A stretch of DNA of 61,939 nucleotides from Pseudomonadota bacterium (GCA_026399755.1 JAPLQI010000064.1:1-61939), one strand, 5' to 3'; positions 48,605 to 57,582 are shown, counted from the stretch's first letter. Program-made: numbers and translations. Notes: generated by a model not told the origin, from the sequence alone.

Positions 48605-49090
48605 ATGAATCAAACCCATATCACCGAACTCTTCACCATCATCGCCGATGGCGGCTTCGAGAAAAACGACATCGAAGCAATGAGCGCCGAAGTGCTCAAA
48701 GCGGCAAGCGATGCAGAAAGCTATTTAGCCAACGATAAAGACAGCGCTTACCCAGCCAACGCGGCTATTCCACTTTGGGAATGGGTACTGATCGAGCAGC
48801 TTGAAGACGGCCTGATTTTCCGCGCCAGCAAAGCCGATGCGCTTTACGCGCAGATTGAAGACGCTTTTGGTGAAGGGGAACTCAGCCTGACTTCTGCCGA
48901 GCTAGCCACACTGAGCAATAGCGATGCATTGCAACTCATCCAAACAGAGCTGGCCCCGACTTATACACTGGTAAATTTCAGCAAGCCGCTGAACGATGAA
49001 ATGCAAGTGCTGCTTGCACGCAGCAACAAGTTAGACCGCTTTTTGTCACTGTGCAAAACACTAGAACTGACAGCAAGCAGCGCCATCTAA
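48605..49090 (+). CDS. Conserved-looking acidic protein of unknown function
   Basis: About 161 residues, soluble and acidic, without signal peptide. AGGA before the ATG at 48605 sets the start; the frame continues nine codons upstream but through the terminator-like hairpin. The middle LWEWVLIEQLEDGLIFRAS is the best marked region. I do not recognise a family with confidence; a distant DUF6630-like relation is possible. A hairpin follows. Confidence 0.7.
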   Translation: MNQTHITELFTIIADGGFEKNDIEAMSAEVLKAASDAESYLANDKDSAYPANAAIPLWEWVLIEQLEDGLIFRASKADALYAQIEDAFGEGELSLTSAELATLSNSDALQLIQTELAPTYTLVNFSKPLNDEMQVLLARSNKLDRFLSLCKTLELTASSAI

Positions 49091-49118
49091 TACTGCATAG
49101 CGTCATTCATCCGTGCTC

Positions 49119-49158
49119 AGGCAGGCCCATTTAAATAGACTTAAATGACGGCCTGCCT
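49119..49158 (+). terminator. Hairpin downstream of the 48605 gene
   Basis: AGGCAGGCC and GGCCTGCCT are the outer arms, with ATTTAA/TTAAAT inside. It lacks a T run but lies at the expected place. Confidence 0.5.
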
Positions 49159-49194
49159 ACAATACTCATATCCAGATAGATAATAGAATTCGAT

Positions 49195-49545
49195 ATGCAA
49201 CACTTCAAATATATCTTCATCGCCCTCATCCTGAGCGCATGCGCCACATCCCCTCCCGCCAAAACAGCCCTGCCACTCAGCGCAGCACAAAACTGTGCCC
49301 AAGAAGGCGGGGAAATGAAGCAAGGCGGCATCATGGGCCACACCCTCTGTGTAAAACCCTATCCCGACGCCGGAAAAATCTGTCGTGATACCACAGACTG
49401 CCAAGGAAAATGCCTCTCCGAGCTAGGCACGCCCATCGTGGCAGACGGCAAGCAAACAGGGCATTGCCAAAGCAACACCATGCCCTTTGGCTGCTATGCC
49501 GAAGTCAAAAACGGCAATATCGGGCCGGGATTATGTGTGGATTAG
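49195..49545 (+). CDS. Small Cys-rich lipoprotein
   Basis: A 116-residue lipoprotein (lipobox LSAC, about residue 16) with seven further Cys residues in the mature part, in CAQEGG, CVKPYPDAGKICRDTTDCQG and C-terminal CYAE...GLCVD. It is probably disulfide-bonded in the periplasm. No function can be assigned. It converges on the Ada-like gene with a seven-base gap. Confidence 0.75.
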   Translation: MQHFKYIFIALILSACATSPPAKTALPLSAAQNCAQEGGEMKQGGIMGHTLCVKPYPDAGKICRDTTDCQGKCLSELGTPIVADGKQTGHCQSNTMPFGCYAEVKNGNIGPGLCVD

Positions 49546-49552
49546 TATCTAG

Positions 49553-50395
49553 CTAGTCAGGTAAAAGCAGCTCATGCCGCGCCGATTCCCAAGCATGAAT
49601 CGCATGCTTACGTGTTTCTCCCCAGTAATAGCCACCTAACTTACCGCCCTGCTGAATCACACGGTGGCAGGGGATTAAAAATGCAACAGGGTTTGAGCCT
49701 ATCGCCGTGCCCACCGCCCGCGCCGCACTGGGGCTGCCAATCGCATTCGCCACTTGGGAATAACTCACCACGGCTGCAGGCGGAATCTGTAACAAGGCTT
49801 TCCAAACACTGACTTGAAAATTCGTCCCCGCCACATGTAAAGAAATAGGCCGATCCGGCTTTTTTGCCCCGCCAAACATCCCATCTAAGACTTCAAGCGT
49901 GGCTTGCTGCTCTTCATGCACCACGGCATAGGGCCATTTTGTGCATAAATCAGCCAGATGCTCATCAATCGCCTCGCCCTGCAAGAAGGAAAACTTACAA
50001 ATTCCTCGTGGCGTAATCGCAATAAATGCTGGGCCAAATGGCGTGTTATGCACGCCGTAAGCAATGGACAAACCCGCCCCTTCCTTTTTGTACTCTCCTG
50101 GCGTTACCGCCTCCAGATGCACAAAATGATCATAAAGGCGCGAACCACTACTTAAACCCAGCGTATCAGAGACTTCAAGCAGCGATTTCGATTCGCGCAA
50201 TAATTGCTTGGCTCGCTCTAAGGTCAGCACTTGCAAAAACCGCTTCGGCGTTACCCCTGCCCAACGGCAAAATAGCCGCTGAAAATGAAAAGGACTTAAA
50301 TGTAAGTGAGCTGCAATTTCATCCAAGCTAGGCTGGCTATGCACGCGAGTAGAAATAAAATAAATCGCTTTGGCGATGCGTTCATAGTCCGACAT
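49553..50395 (-). CDS. AraC-type / O6-alkylguanine-DNA methyltransferase fusion (Ada-like)
   Basis: A 280-residue protein: AraC HTH domain (about 1-100, SPFHFQRLFCRWAGVTPKRF) followed by a ribonuclease-like linker and the methyltransferase domain with active-site IPCHRV (about 243). It lacks the Zn-binding N-terminal domain of E. coli Ada, so it cannot sense phosphotriesters that way. It repairs O6-methylguanine and may regulate genes. GGAGGG before the ATG supports the start. Confidence 0.9.
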   Translation of the reverse strand: MSDYERIAKAIYFISTRVHSQPSLDEIAAHLHLSPFHFQRLFCRWAGVTPKRFLQVLTLERAKQLLRESKSLLEVSDTLGLSSGSRLYDHFVHLEAVTPGEYKKEGAGLSIAYGVHNTPFGPAFIAITPRGICKFSFLQGEAIDEHLADLCTKWPYAVVHEEQQATLEVLDGMFGGAKKPDRPISLHVAGTNFQVSVWKALLQIPPAAVVSYSQVANAIGSPSAARAVGTAIGSNPVAFLIPCHRVIQQGGKLGGYYWGETRKHAIHAWESARHELLLPD

Positions 50396-50423
50396 TCGCC
50401 CTCCTTTATATAAGCAATTACCT

Positions 50424-50588
50424 GATTATGACTCTTGCCCAATTTCATTAGAAATATCGTAGGGCGGGTGAAACCCGCGTATTTATTCAGCCGTGCTCGC
50501 GGGTTTCACCCGCCCTACGAACTCATAAACCGACCCCACCCTCCAAAACATTCATCTATACAGAGCTCATTGAGCAAGAGGCATAAGC
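50424..50588. repeat. MITE-like element with nested REP palindrome
   Basis: Outer ends GATTATGACTCTTGCCCAAT and ATTGAGCAAGAGGCATAAGC are inverted repeats, 165 bp apart. Inside, TCGTAGGGCGGGTGAAACCC (50457) and GGGTTTCACCCGCCCTACGA (50501) belong to a perfect 23-bp inverted repeat. No coding capacity. Confidence 0.8.
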
Positions 50589-50596
50589 AAGAGCCA

Positions 50597-51355
50597 TTAA
50601 GTCCGATTAATCGAAACCCCACCATCCACCAGCAGCGCCGAGCCGGTCGTAAAGCTAGATGCATCGGAGGCAAGATAAAGCGCCGATTGCGCAATTTCAT
50701 CAGGCAAAGCCAGCCGCTTCATAGTATAAAGCCCCTGCACAAAGGCCAAGGCTTCTGGCGTGCTGGCAAAGGCACGGCCCATCGGGGTATCCGTGCCACC
50801 CGGCAACAGCGCATTGACGCGTACACCCAGAGCGCCAAACTCGGCCGCCAGCGCTTGCGTCAAACCAACCAACCCCGCCTTGCTCGCCGCATAAGCCGCC
50901 AGCCCTGGAAATCCCACGGTATAACCCACAAACGAAGAAGTAAAAATCAAAGAGCCACCGCCCCGTTTTAGCATGGCGGGAATTTGATGCTTGGCCCCTA
51001 GAAATGCACCTGTCAGATTGGTGTTCACCACCTCGTGCCATGCCGAAAGCGAGATATCAGGCGTCGCCCCCATTTCCCCAATCATACCGGCATTATTAAA
51101 CGCCACATCCAGCCCGCCAAAATGGCCAACGGCCAATTCAACCAGCGCCTTAGCAAAAGCTTCGTCCTTCACATCACCCGCCAGCGCAATCGCCCGCCCA
51201 CCTGCTTGAGTAATCTCATCGACCAACTCATCCAACTTTGCCTGACGCCTTGCCGCCAGCACCACACTCGCCCCTTGGCTTGCGAATAACTTTGCGCTGG
51301 CATAACCAATCCCAGAGCTCGCCCCAGTAATAATCGCTACTTTATTAGATAACAT
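50597..51355 (-). CDS. SDR-family oxidoreductase
   Basis: About 252 residues from the ATG at 51355, preceded by GGGAGG. Classical SDR features: TGASSGIG nucleotide loop (about residue 9), NNAG, the catalytic Ser in FTSSFVG and YAASK. It ends ALLVDGGVSI. NAD(P)H-dependent alcohol/ketone oxidoreduction is expected; the substrate is unknown. It ends nine bases from a MITE-like element. Confidence 0.9.
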   Translation of the reverse strand: MLSNKVAIITGASSGIGYASAKLFASQGASVVLAARRQAKLDELVDEITQAGGRAIALAGDVKDEAFAKALVELAVGHFGGLDVAFNNAGMIGEMGATPDISLSAWHEVVNTNLTGAFLGAKHQIPAMLKRGGGSLIFTSSFVGYTVGFPGLAAYAASKAGLVGLTQALAAEFGALGVRVNALLPGGTDTPMGRAFASTPEALAFVQGLYTMKRLALPDEIAQSALYLASDASSFTTGSALLVDGGVSINRT

Positions 51356-51527
51356 GCAAACCTCCCTCATTGAGTTTCTGCCCCAATTGCCTGGGCACAA
51401 ATACAGTGTGGAGATTTAAGCCCTAGATAACGACCCGAATCTTGCTCTATTAGGTGGTTCAATTAAAATAAATAGCCGCTTAACAAACCGCACAATAGCG
51501 CTATGAGTTCAAATTATGTATTTTCCC

Positions 51528-51868
51528 GATTTCGCCTCTTGCTCAATAATCTCTGTGTAAATGGATTACTTGAGTAAAGTGCGCGATTTTTGAATTTGTA
51601 GGGCGGGTGAAACCCGCGAGCAATGCCGAATAAACACGCGGGCTCCACCCTAATCCTATCAACTTAAGGCAAAAAAACAGGACCAAGTCTGGCTTTGCGT
51701 AGGGTGTGCAAGTCGTTTTTCTTGCGCACCGTTTTTGGTGCGCAACGACTACGTCGTTGTACACCCTACGAAATGCCGATTTAATCTTAAGAAAAACGCT
51801 TAAGTTGATAGGATTGGGTTTCTCCCGCCATAAGATATTTATAATGCGTTTGCACAAGAGGCATAATC
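51528..51868. repeat. MITE-like element interrupted by a second element
   Basis: The left end GATTTCGCCTCTTGCTCAAT and the right end CACAAGAGGCATAATC match the outer ends at 50424-50588. A REP half GTAGGGCGGGTGAAACCCGC lies at about 51599. The element is longer than its sister because another small element (51648-51818) sits inside. Confidence 0.65.
51648..51818. repeat. 171-bp inverted-repeat element sharing the contig-end motif
   Basis: AATCCTATCAACTTAAG and CTTAAGTTGATAGGATT are perfect 17-bp terminal inverted repeats. Between them GTAGGGTGTGCAAG and TGTACACCCTAC make an internal hairpin. The end motif is the same as at the inner edges of the contig-terminal repeat. Confidence 0.75.
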
Positions 51869-51870
51869 AA

Positions 51871-52422
51871 ATGAAGACTTATATCGCGCTTTTTAGAGCC
51901 ATAAATGTCGGCGGGAAAAACATATTAACGATGAAGGAGCTAATTGCCATTTTAGAAAACCTTGGCGCGCTAAAGGTAAAAACCTATATCCAAAGCGGCA
52001 ACGCCCTATTCCAGATTTCAGAAACAGACATTGCAGAATTCAAATCCAAACTCATTAGCCATATCAAACTACAACACGGCTTTGAGCCGCAGATTATAAT
52101 TATTGACCAAGAAACAATAGAAAAAGTAATCCTAGAAAATCCATACCCCGAAGCAGAATCAGACCCCAGCAGCCTGCACCTTGGCTTTCTCGCCACCCCG
52201 CCCAGCCATCCCCAATTAGCAGAGCTCAATGCCCTAAAAAAAGAAAGCGAGCGATTTCATTTAAGCCCTACCGTATTCTATCTACACACCCCTGAAGGAA
52301 TAGGCAGATCAAAACTCGCAGCAAAAGCAGAGAAACTACTAGGGGTTGCAATGACTTATCGTAATTGGAAAACGGTTTGTAAAATTAAAGAAATAGCGGA
52401 TGAGGAGCTTTATTTAAAATAA
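51871..52422 (+). CDS. DUF1697 family protein
   Basis: About 183 residues from the ATG at 51871. The start MKTYIALFRAINVGGKN and NILTMKELIAILENLG with TYIQSGNALF are typical of DUF1697. The protein is cytoplasmic and of unknown function. AAGAGGC, 11-17 bases upstream, is the only Shine-Dalgarno-like sequence and lies inside the end of the adjacent repeat. The longer frame back to 51706 is repeat sequence. Confidence 0.85.
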   Translation: MKTYIALFRAINVGGKNILTMKELIAILENLGALKVKTYIQSGNALFQISETDIAEFKSKLISHIKLQHGFEPQIIIIDQETIEKVILENPYPEAESDPSSLHLGFLATPPSHPQLAELNALKKESERFHLSPTVFYLHTPEGIGRSKLAAKAEKLLGVAMTYRNWKTVCKIKEIADEELYLK

Positions 52423-52450
52423 AAATGGTATCAGGCCAAGAGCGGTTTAG

Positions 52451-53176
52451 TTACCGCTTAGCTTGATTTTTTAGGTATGCAGCAATCGCTTTGATCAGAT
52501 TGTTGGGTTTAGCCATTTCGGACGTTAGCTGCCGACCCTCCCCATAGGTCTTGCGTGATAGCGCTTTCATAGCAAGTGACTTCTGTTTATAACCGTTGGG
52601 TATTGCATCCAAATTCGCAATATTGAATAGCGCAAAAGCCACGACCCAGTTCTGTTGCACGCCTTTACCTTCTACGTACCTCATTCCGAGGCTGAATTGC
52701 GCAAAGTTATCGCCTTGCTCCGCACCCTTGCGCAACCAGCTCAAAGCTTGGGCATCGTCCTTTGCTACGCCTATACCTTCTGCAAACATTAAGCCTATGC
52801 TGCCCTGCGCAGCGGCATCACCTTGTTCAGCTGCTTTGCGATACCAGTTAAAGGCTTGAGCATAGTCCGGTGGCACACCTTGCCCCATGAAGTATTGAAA
52901 ACCCATTGTTCTTTGCGCGTCGACATGTCCTTGTTCAGCGGCCTTGCGATACCAAGCAATGGCCTGAACATAATCTTGCAGCACACCTTGACCTTTGTCG
53001 TATATCACTCCGAGGTTGAATTGTGCTTGGGCATCACCTTGTTTAGCGAGCGGCGAAAAATTTTTAAATGCTAGTTTGTAGTTCCCTGCATTATATGACT
53101 CCAAGCCTTCATTAAATCCAGCATTTGCCATTGAAATAAAACCAGTCAGTAGTGCGACAAAAATAAAACTTTTCAC
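52451..53176 (-). CDS. Secreted Sel1-repeat (TPR-like) protein
   Basis: A 241-residue exported protein from a GTG start, with a signal peptide ending SMANA. Four Sel1-like repeats of 36 residues cover about 47-190 (AQFNLGVIYDKGQGVLQDY, AIAWYRKAAEQGHVDAQ and similar). These form an alpha-solenoid for protein contacts in the periplasm. The partner is unknown. The C-terminal 50 residues are basic. Confidence 0.87.
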   Translation of the reverse strand: MKSFIFVALLTGFISMANAGFNEGLESYNAGNYKLAFKNFSPLAKQGDAQAQFNLGVIYDKGQGVLQDYVQAIAWYRKAAEQGHVDAQRTMGFQYFMGQGVPPDYAQAFNWYRKAAEQGDAAAQGSIGLMFAEGIGVAKDDAQALSWLRKGAEQGDNFAQFSLGMRYVEGKGVQQNWVVAFALFNIANLDAIPNGYKQKSLAMKALSRKTYGEGRQLTSEMAKPNNLIKAIAAYLKNQAKR

Positions 53177-53393
53177 CTCAAGGAATCCTTTTATATTTTT
53201 CCGGATTGTAATATGGGTTGGCTCTAAACGCGAATTAAACGCTACTGCTAAGAATTTCGCCCAAATGGGTAGTTGGGTCAGGTATAAACATCCCCCAAAT
53301 TTTGTTAGAATATTAGATCAGCCCCCACTGCCTGCTCAATAGACTTCAACACCCTTTTTTAACCATTTTCATAACCTTAAATACAAAAAATTT

Positions 53394-53786
53394 ATGCAAA
53401 AGCTCGTAGCGCGACTCAATATTATGGTAATAATAATCTTCACATTATCTTGGATAGCCATTTGCACACTTCGCAATTCAGCAAGTGTAATTATCATCTC
53501 TACAATCTTTTTAGCCATTGTGCTGTCACCACTGGTTTTTGCAATATCGGTATTTAAGTCTCGACCTAATAAGCTAAAAATTGCATTTCGTACAAATGCA
53601 ATAGCTGTCTTTTGCTATACGGCGGGGCTAGCTTTAGTGCTAACGCTCCACTGGCGCGGCCAAGAACCAGAACAAAATTACATACCAATGCTATTGCTAT
53701 TACTCACACCGTCATTACTCAATGTATTTGCGCTTGTCCAGTTGCAGCAGCAGGTCCAAAGCACAGCAGAAAAAACAATCAACTAA
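53394..53786 (+). CDS. Small membrane protein of unknown function
   Basis: A 130-residue protein with four hydrophobic segments (about 10-27, 32-53, 67-87 and 96-114). No motif is recognised. The ribosome-binding site is weak and the DNA is AT-rich. It lies 145 bp upstream of the fic gene and on the same strand, but a separate promoter lies between. Confidence 0.6.
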   Translation: MQKLVARLNIMVIIIFTLSWIAICTLRNSASVIIISTIFLAIVLSPLVFAISVFKSRPNKLKIAFRTNAIAVFCYTAGLALVLTLHWRGQEPEQNYIPMLLLLLTPSLLNVFALVQLQQQVQSTAEKTIN

Positions 53787-53865
53787 ATTAACTGAGGTCC
53801 ACTCTTAATCCTTGATTTTCCTCATTACCAACAGTAAAAACAAACCCGACAGCCCCAAACCCCTC

Positions 53866-53874
53866 TGCTATAAT
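53866..53874 (+). promoter_or_regulatory. Extended -10 promoter of fic
   Basis: TGCTATAAT is a perfect extended -10 element, 58 bp before the fic start codon. No good -35 element was found. Confidence 0.55.
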
Positions 53875-53931
53875 CGTTTTTATTGAAAAACTTCAATTTA
53901 TAACTGTTTTTATGGCGGAGTAATCGATTTT

Positions 53932-55458
53932 ATGGCTGAGATTGGGTATCAATGGCTATCGCTCACTTACAATATCCATACAGTACATCCGCTGGCAGTA
54001 CAGAGTGAGATCGGGCGAAACCGCTCCACGTCAAATGATGGCGACATTCGTTTTGAGGTTTATCCAGAGTCATACCGCCCCCTTGATTCTTTTAGCGAGC
54101 AATTGGCTTTTGCCTTCAAATATGAAGGCATCCATCTAGAATTTTTGGCGCGGCTGTTTTCCCAAACTTTGGCCAAGCAAGAGCTGGAGCAATGGATAGC
54201 GCGTGAACCAACAGGAAGTTATTCCCGCCGCGCCTGCTTCTTGTATGAATGGCTACTGAATGACACGCTGGATGCGCCCAATCTAACGCGAGGCAACTAC
54301 ATTGCTGCACTCGACCCAGCACTATATCTGGTTGGCAAGGCCATCAATTGCCCACGCTGGCGCGTTCGTGACAATCTGCCGGGTAATCGCGATTACTGCC
54401 CTATCGTTCGCCGCACCGCCGCCATTCAAGCGGCTGAAACCTATGATTTGCCAGCCAAACTGGCCGAGTTAGAAACGGATTTTGGCGTAGATCTGATTTT
54501 GCGCAGCACGGTATGGCTAACTGTAAAAGAAAGCCGTGCCAGTTTTCTGATTGAGCGCGAACAAGATAAAGAAGACCGCATCCGCCGCTTTGCCGCCGTT
54601 ATGGAGAACGAATGCGGACAACACGAAAATCCATTCACCGCTGAAACCCTGAGCCTATTACAACGTGGCATTTTGGGCGATATGGCACTGCGTTACGGCC
54701 TGCGCCATTCCCCTGTTTATGTAGGTCACTCGGCTCACTACCAAGCGGTCGTCGATTACATCGCACCACATTGGGAACAAACAAACGCGCTACTTTCTGG
54801 GCTAGCGCATTTTCTTGAACGCAGCCAAGGCGCATCATCCATCGTGCGCGCTGCAGTAGCCTCTTTCGGCTTTGTCTATATTCACCCGATGGCGGATGGC
54901 AATGGCCGAATTTCGCGCTTTTTAATTAACGATATCTTGCGACGCGACGGCCTCGTCCCCGCACCGATTATTCTGCCCGTATCAGCCACCATTGCAGACA
55001 GCACGCAGGCGCGCGCCGCTTACGACAAAGTGCTCGAACGTTTTTCCCGCCGCCTGATGCGTAAATATGCCGATCAATACTATTTTGGCGAACCAGTCAT
55101 TGCCGAAGATGGCGTGGAATACAATCTTTATTTCAGCGCCTACGATGATGCACTACCCGCATGGCGCTACCCCGACCTTACCGCTCACGCCGAATATCTA
55201 GCCAAAATAATCGACACCACGCTAACGCAAGAAATGCGCAAAGAAGCCCGTTTCTTAAAAGCCAACGACCAAGCCCGCAGCGCCATCAAGCAATTCTTAG
55301 AAGCGCCAGATAATGAACTTGACGGGATTATTCGTAGTGTTCGGCAGAATGGGAATGCGCTGTCTAATCAGCTTTGTAAGAGATACCCAATCCTTGCCGA
55401 GAACGCAGGAATGGGTGTGAGGGTTGTTGATGCGGTGAAGCAGGCGTTTGGCGATTAG
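53932..55458 (+). CDS. Fic-domain protein
   Basis: A 508-residue protein. The Fic core lies at about 260-380 with the active-site motif HPMADGNGRISR (about 322). Most Fic proteins AMPylate target hydroxyls using the motif His. RASFLIERE (about 203) could be the auto-inhibitory helix of class II Fic proteins, though its final residue is not the usual Gly/Asn. GGAG before the ATG supports the start. The location beside an AAA/TOPRIM pair suggests a conflict or toxin role. A C-terminal winged-helix-like part follows residue 440. Confidence 0.87.
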   Translation: MAEIGYQWLSLTYNIHTVHPLAVQSEIGRNRSTSNDGDIRFEVYPESYRPLDSFSEQLAFAFKYEGIHLEFLARLFSQTLAKQELEQWIAREPTGSYSRRACFLYEWLLNDTLDAPNLTRGNYIAALDPALYLVGKAINCPRWRVRDNLPGNRDYCPIVRRTAAIQAAETYDLPAKLAELETDFGVDLILRSTVWLTVKESRASFLIEREQDKEDRIRRFAAVMENECGQHENPFTAETLSLLQRGILGDMALRYGLRHSPVYVGHSAHYQAVVDYIAPHWEQTNALLSGLAHFLERSQGASSIVRAAVASFGFVYIHPMADGNGRISRFLINDILRRDGLVPAPIILPVSATIADSTQARAAYDKVLERFSRRLMRKYADQYYFGEPVIAEDGVEYNLYFSAYDDALPAWRYPDLTAHAEYLAKIIDTTLTQEMRKEARFLKANDQARSAIKQFLEAPDNELDGIIRSVRQNGNALSNQLCKRYPILAENAGMGVRVVDAVKQAFGD

Positions 55459-55467
55459 AAGAATGGT

Positions 55468-55509
55468 GACCACAGTCAAAAACAAAGCGTCGCTGAATTA
55501 ACTGTGGTC
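55468..55509. repeat. Inverted repeat downstream of fic
   Basis: GACCACAGT and ACTGTGGTC flank 24 bases just after the fic stop. The motif TTAACTGTGGTC resembles TTAACTGAGGTC at 53787-53798 upstream of fic, so fic is bracketed by similar sequences. Confidence 0.5.
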
Positions 55510-55600
55510 TGCCCCCAATTGTTTTCCGATTGCTTTCCAGCTAAATAATTAACCATCGCTAGTCCCCAATTTCCGCGATGAAGGGGAGAACCACAAACTC

Positions 55601-56257
55601 TTAAGGAAACACCGCCTTCAACCACTGAACCAGTCCGATGTGGAGCTCAGCTTCAGAATTGAGTAAATCATCCTTCACTATGCAATAAAGTCCCTCTCCA
55701 GGTTGCTTTTGCCAGGCCAGCCAAGTCGCAACTTCCGCTTTACTCTGTCGGTTCGCTTTGAACTTAGGAACAACAAGATCGGCCACGGCACTTTGGGCTT
55801 GCGCCAAAAGGCCACTTTCAGCTGGCAATACAGATTGCTTAATCCAATCTTCCAACATACCCTCGGACGCATTATCAGGCATGACCCAAACCCCTAGATC
55901 AGGCAAACCATTGTTGTGCTTGTAAAGTAAACCACCTAAAGCAAGAGCCACAGGTGGGCTGTCATAACCCTGCAGAGCCACTTTGGTCGTAATTTGCAGA
56001 ATGGTCTTTGCAAAACCACCATCAGGGGCTCGGTCAGCATCGACAACAATAGCCAGTGCTTGCAAATGACCATCATTCAAATTTACGATCTGCGTTTCCA
56101 ATTGATTCAATACGCCTTGCTTTGAATCCCAGCTCCCACCAAGCCCTTTGGGAGGAGACACTTTAATAGCCTCGGCATCTACAGTGTATTTGCGACATAG
56201 TAGCTCAAAAAAAGCACGATCCGCCTCGCCCTCAACCAGTAACAAACGATCAGCCAT
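55601..56257 (-). CDS. DUF3226/TOPRIM-like nuclease partner
   Basis: A 218-residue protein with TOPRIM-type signatures: LLLVEGEADRAFFE (catalytic Glu) at the N-terminus, IVVDADRAPDG (DxD) near residue 72 and MPDNASEGMLEDWI near 125, the DUF3226 pattern. Its start overlaps the stop of the upstream AAA gene (TGATG), so the two are coupled. The pair resembles a split OLD-type nuclease, or the ATPase plus TOPRIM pairs of defence systems. Nuclease activity is not shown by sequence alone. Confidence 0.8.
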   Translation of the reverse strand: MADRLLLVEGEADRAFFELLCRKYTVDAEAIKVSPPKGLGGSWDSKQGVLNQLETQIVNLNDGHLQALAIVVDADRAPDGGFAKTILQITTKVALQGYDSPPVALALGGLLYKHNNGLPDLGVWVMPDNASEGMLEDWIKQSVLPAESGLLAQAQSAVADLVVPKFKANRQSKAEVATWLAWQKQPGEGLYCIVKDDLLNSEAELHIGLVQWLKAVFP

Positions 56258-57444
56258 CAGCGCACCTCAACATCTGACTGCGTGATATTGAATAGTTTCT
56301 GCTCGTCAAACACGGTCGCAATCACCTTACCCTTATCGCTGGTTCTCACGCTGCGGCCAACACGGAATAAAACGCCTTCAGTTGCCATTTTTTCAACTGC
56401 CACTTTTGCAAAGCTCTCGATGCAATCCCAGCTATGGGTCGTGGCAAAGATTTGAATATTCAACTTTTCGGCAAGATCAAACAAATGCCGCCATATTTTT
56501 TCCTGAACTGAGTAGTGCAACCCATTTTCGAATTCATCAATCAGCAAAAATCCTCCCTTCGCAGGAAAAATTTTCAAAAGCAGCTGCAAGACTCGCAACA
56601 TGCCGTCACCCATGCTGTTCAATGGAATGGGTTTATTCATGCTGCGTAATTTGACCATTGCTGTTCGCCGTAAATTGCTACTCATCGTCCTTGCAATCAG
56701 TCCTTGCGGCGCTCTTGATAAATCTGGTTCGGCCTTCACAAAAGCCAGATGCTCAAAATCATCCGCAATCAATTTCAAACCTTCACGCACAAAATCGCCA
56801 TGCTCTGAAAACTGAATTTGATCCCATAAATCAGCTAACTCGTCCATCGAAATAAACTGAGTCGGGATATAACTACTCGGCAACCCATCACTCGCCTCAA
56901 ACCATTGCCTCGGTCTACGACCAGTGAGTGAATCTAAATTTAATAATTTAGAATTTCCATTTTTGCTAACAATCAGTGCCTGCATATCATAATCAACACC
57001 ATCATGCGCTACTGCATATTTACTCAAGATAATTGGACGCTCAATCAAACGCGCTTCGCCATCCCGTTCGATATTTTCATGAGCCATGCCCATGAGAAAA
57101 TGTTTTATCTCGAGGGTTTTTTGCGGCTCATCATCCACCTCGCCAATTAAAATGGAGGATTCATCATCTAGTGGAAATAATCTTCCAGAAAAAAAATCAA
57201 CAAAGGGAATATCCGCATAATCAGCTAGCGCACCATCATTAACCCGATATTTCTCATCATGCCCAAATGCAATTTCTTCCAATAGATTAGGATTCGCATT
57301 CCCCGCATAAATCCGCAACGCTTCCAGCACCGAGCTTTTCCCGGAATTATTCTTACCGACGATCAGATTCACACGGCCAAGTTTGCTGACTTGGAAGTCT
57401 TCAAGTGTACGAAAATTCTTGATATGCAGTGATTTTAAATGCAT
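56257..57444 (-). CDS. AAA (OLD/RecF-like) ATPase
   Basis: A 395-residue ABC-type ATPase of the AAA15/21 group. Walker A is GKNNSGKSS (about residue 31), Walker B LLIDEFENGLH (about 302) and the H-loop ATTHSWD. The N-terminal LKSLHIKNFRTLEDFQV is typical of OLD and RecF relatives. It lies directly upstream of the TOPRIM gene with a one-base overlap. The predicted role is ATP-dependent control of the TOPRIM partner, perhaps in phage defence. GGGA precedes the ATG. Confidence 0.85.
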   Translation of the reverse strand: MHLKSLHIKNFRTLEDFQVSKLGRVNLIVGKNNSGKSSVLEALRIYAGNANPNLLEEIAFGHDEKYRVNDGALADYADIPFVDFFSGRLFPLDDESSILIGEVDDEPQKTLEIKHFLMGMAHENIERDGEARLIERPIILSKYAVAHDGVDYDMQALIVSKNGNSKLLNLDSLTGRRPRQWFEASDGLPSSYIPTQFISMDELADLWDQIQFSEHGDFVREGLKLIADDFEHLAFVKAEPDLSRAPQGLIARTMSSNLRRTAMVKLRSMNKPIPLNSMGDGMLRVLQLLLKIFPAKGGFLLIDEFENGLHYSVQEKIWRHLFDLAEKLNIQIFATTHSWDCIESFAKVAVEKMATEGVLFRVGRSVRTSDKGKVIATVFDEQKLFNITQSDVEVR

Positions 57445-57582
57445 TTTTGTCCCTTTTTTGACTGTGCTAAATCGTCTTAACCACCCATAATGGCTTTTAC
57501 AATTATCATGTAGATATCCGAATCTACCATAATTGACTTTGCAACTACTTTTCCATCCTAGAATTTGCCAAAAAGTACAAAC

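Noticed and set aside
55601-57444. Direct assignment to PARIS or Gabija
   Set aside because: The TOPRIM partner has the DUF3226 pattern rather than the DUF4435 or helicase partners that define those systems.
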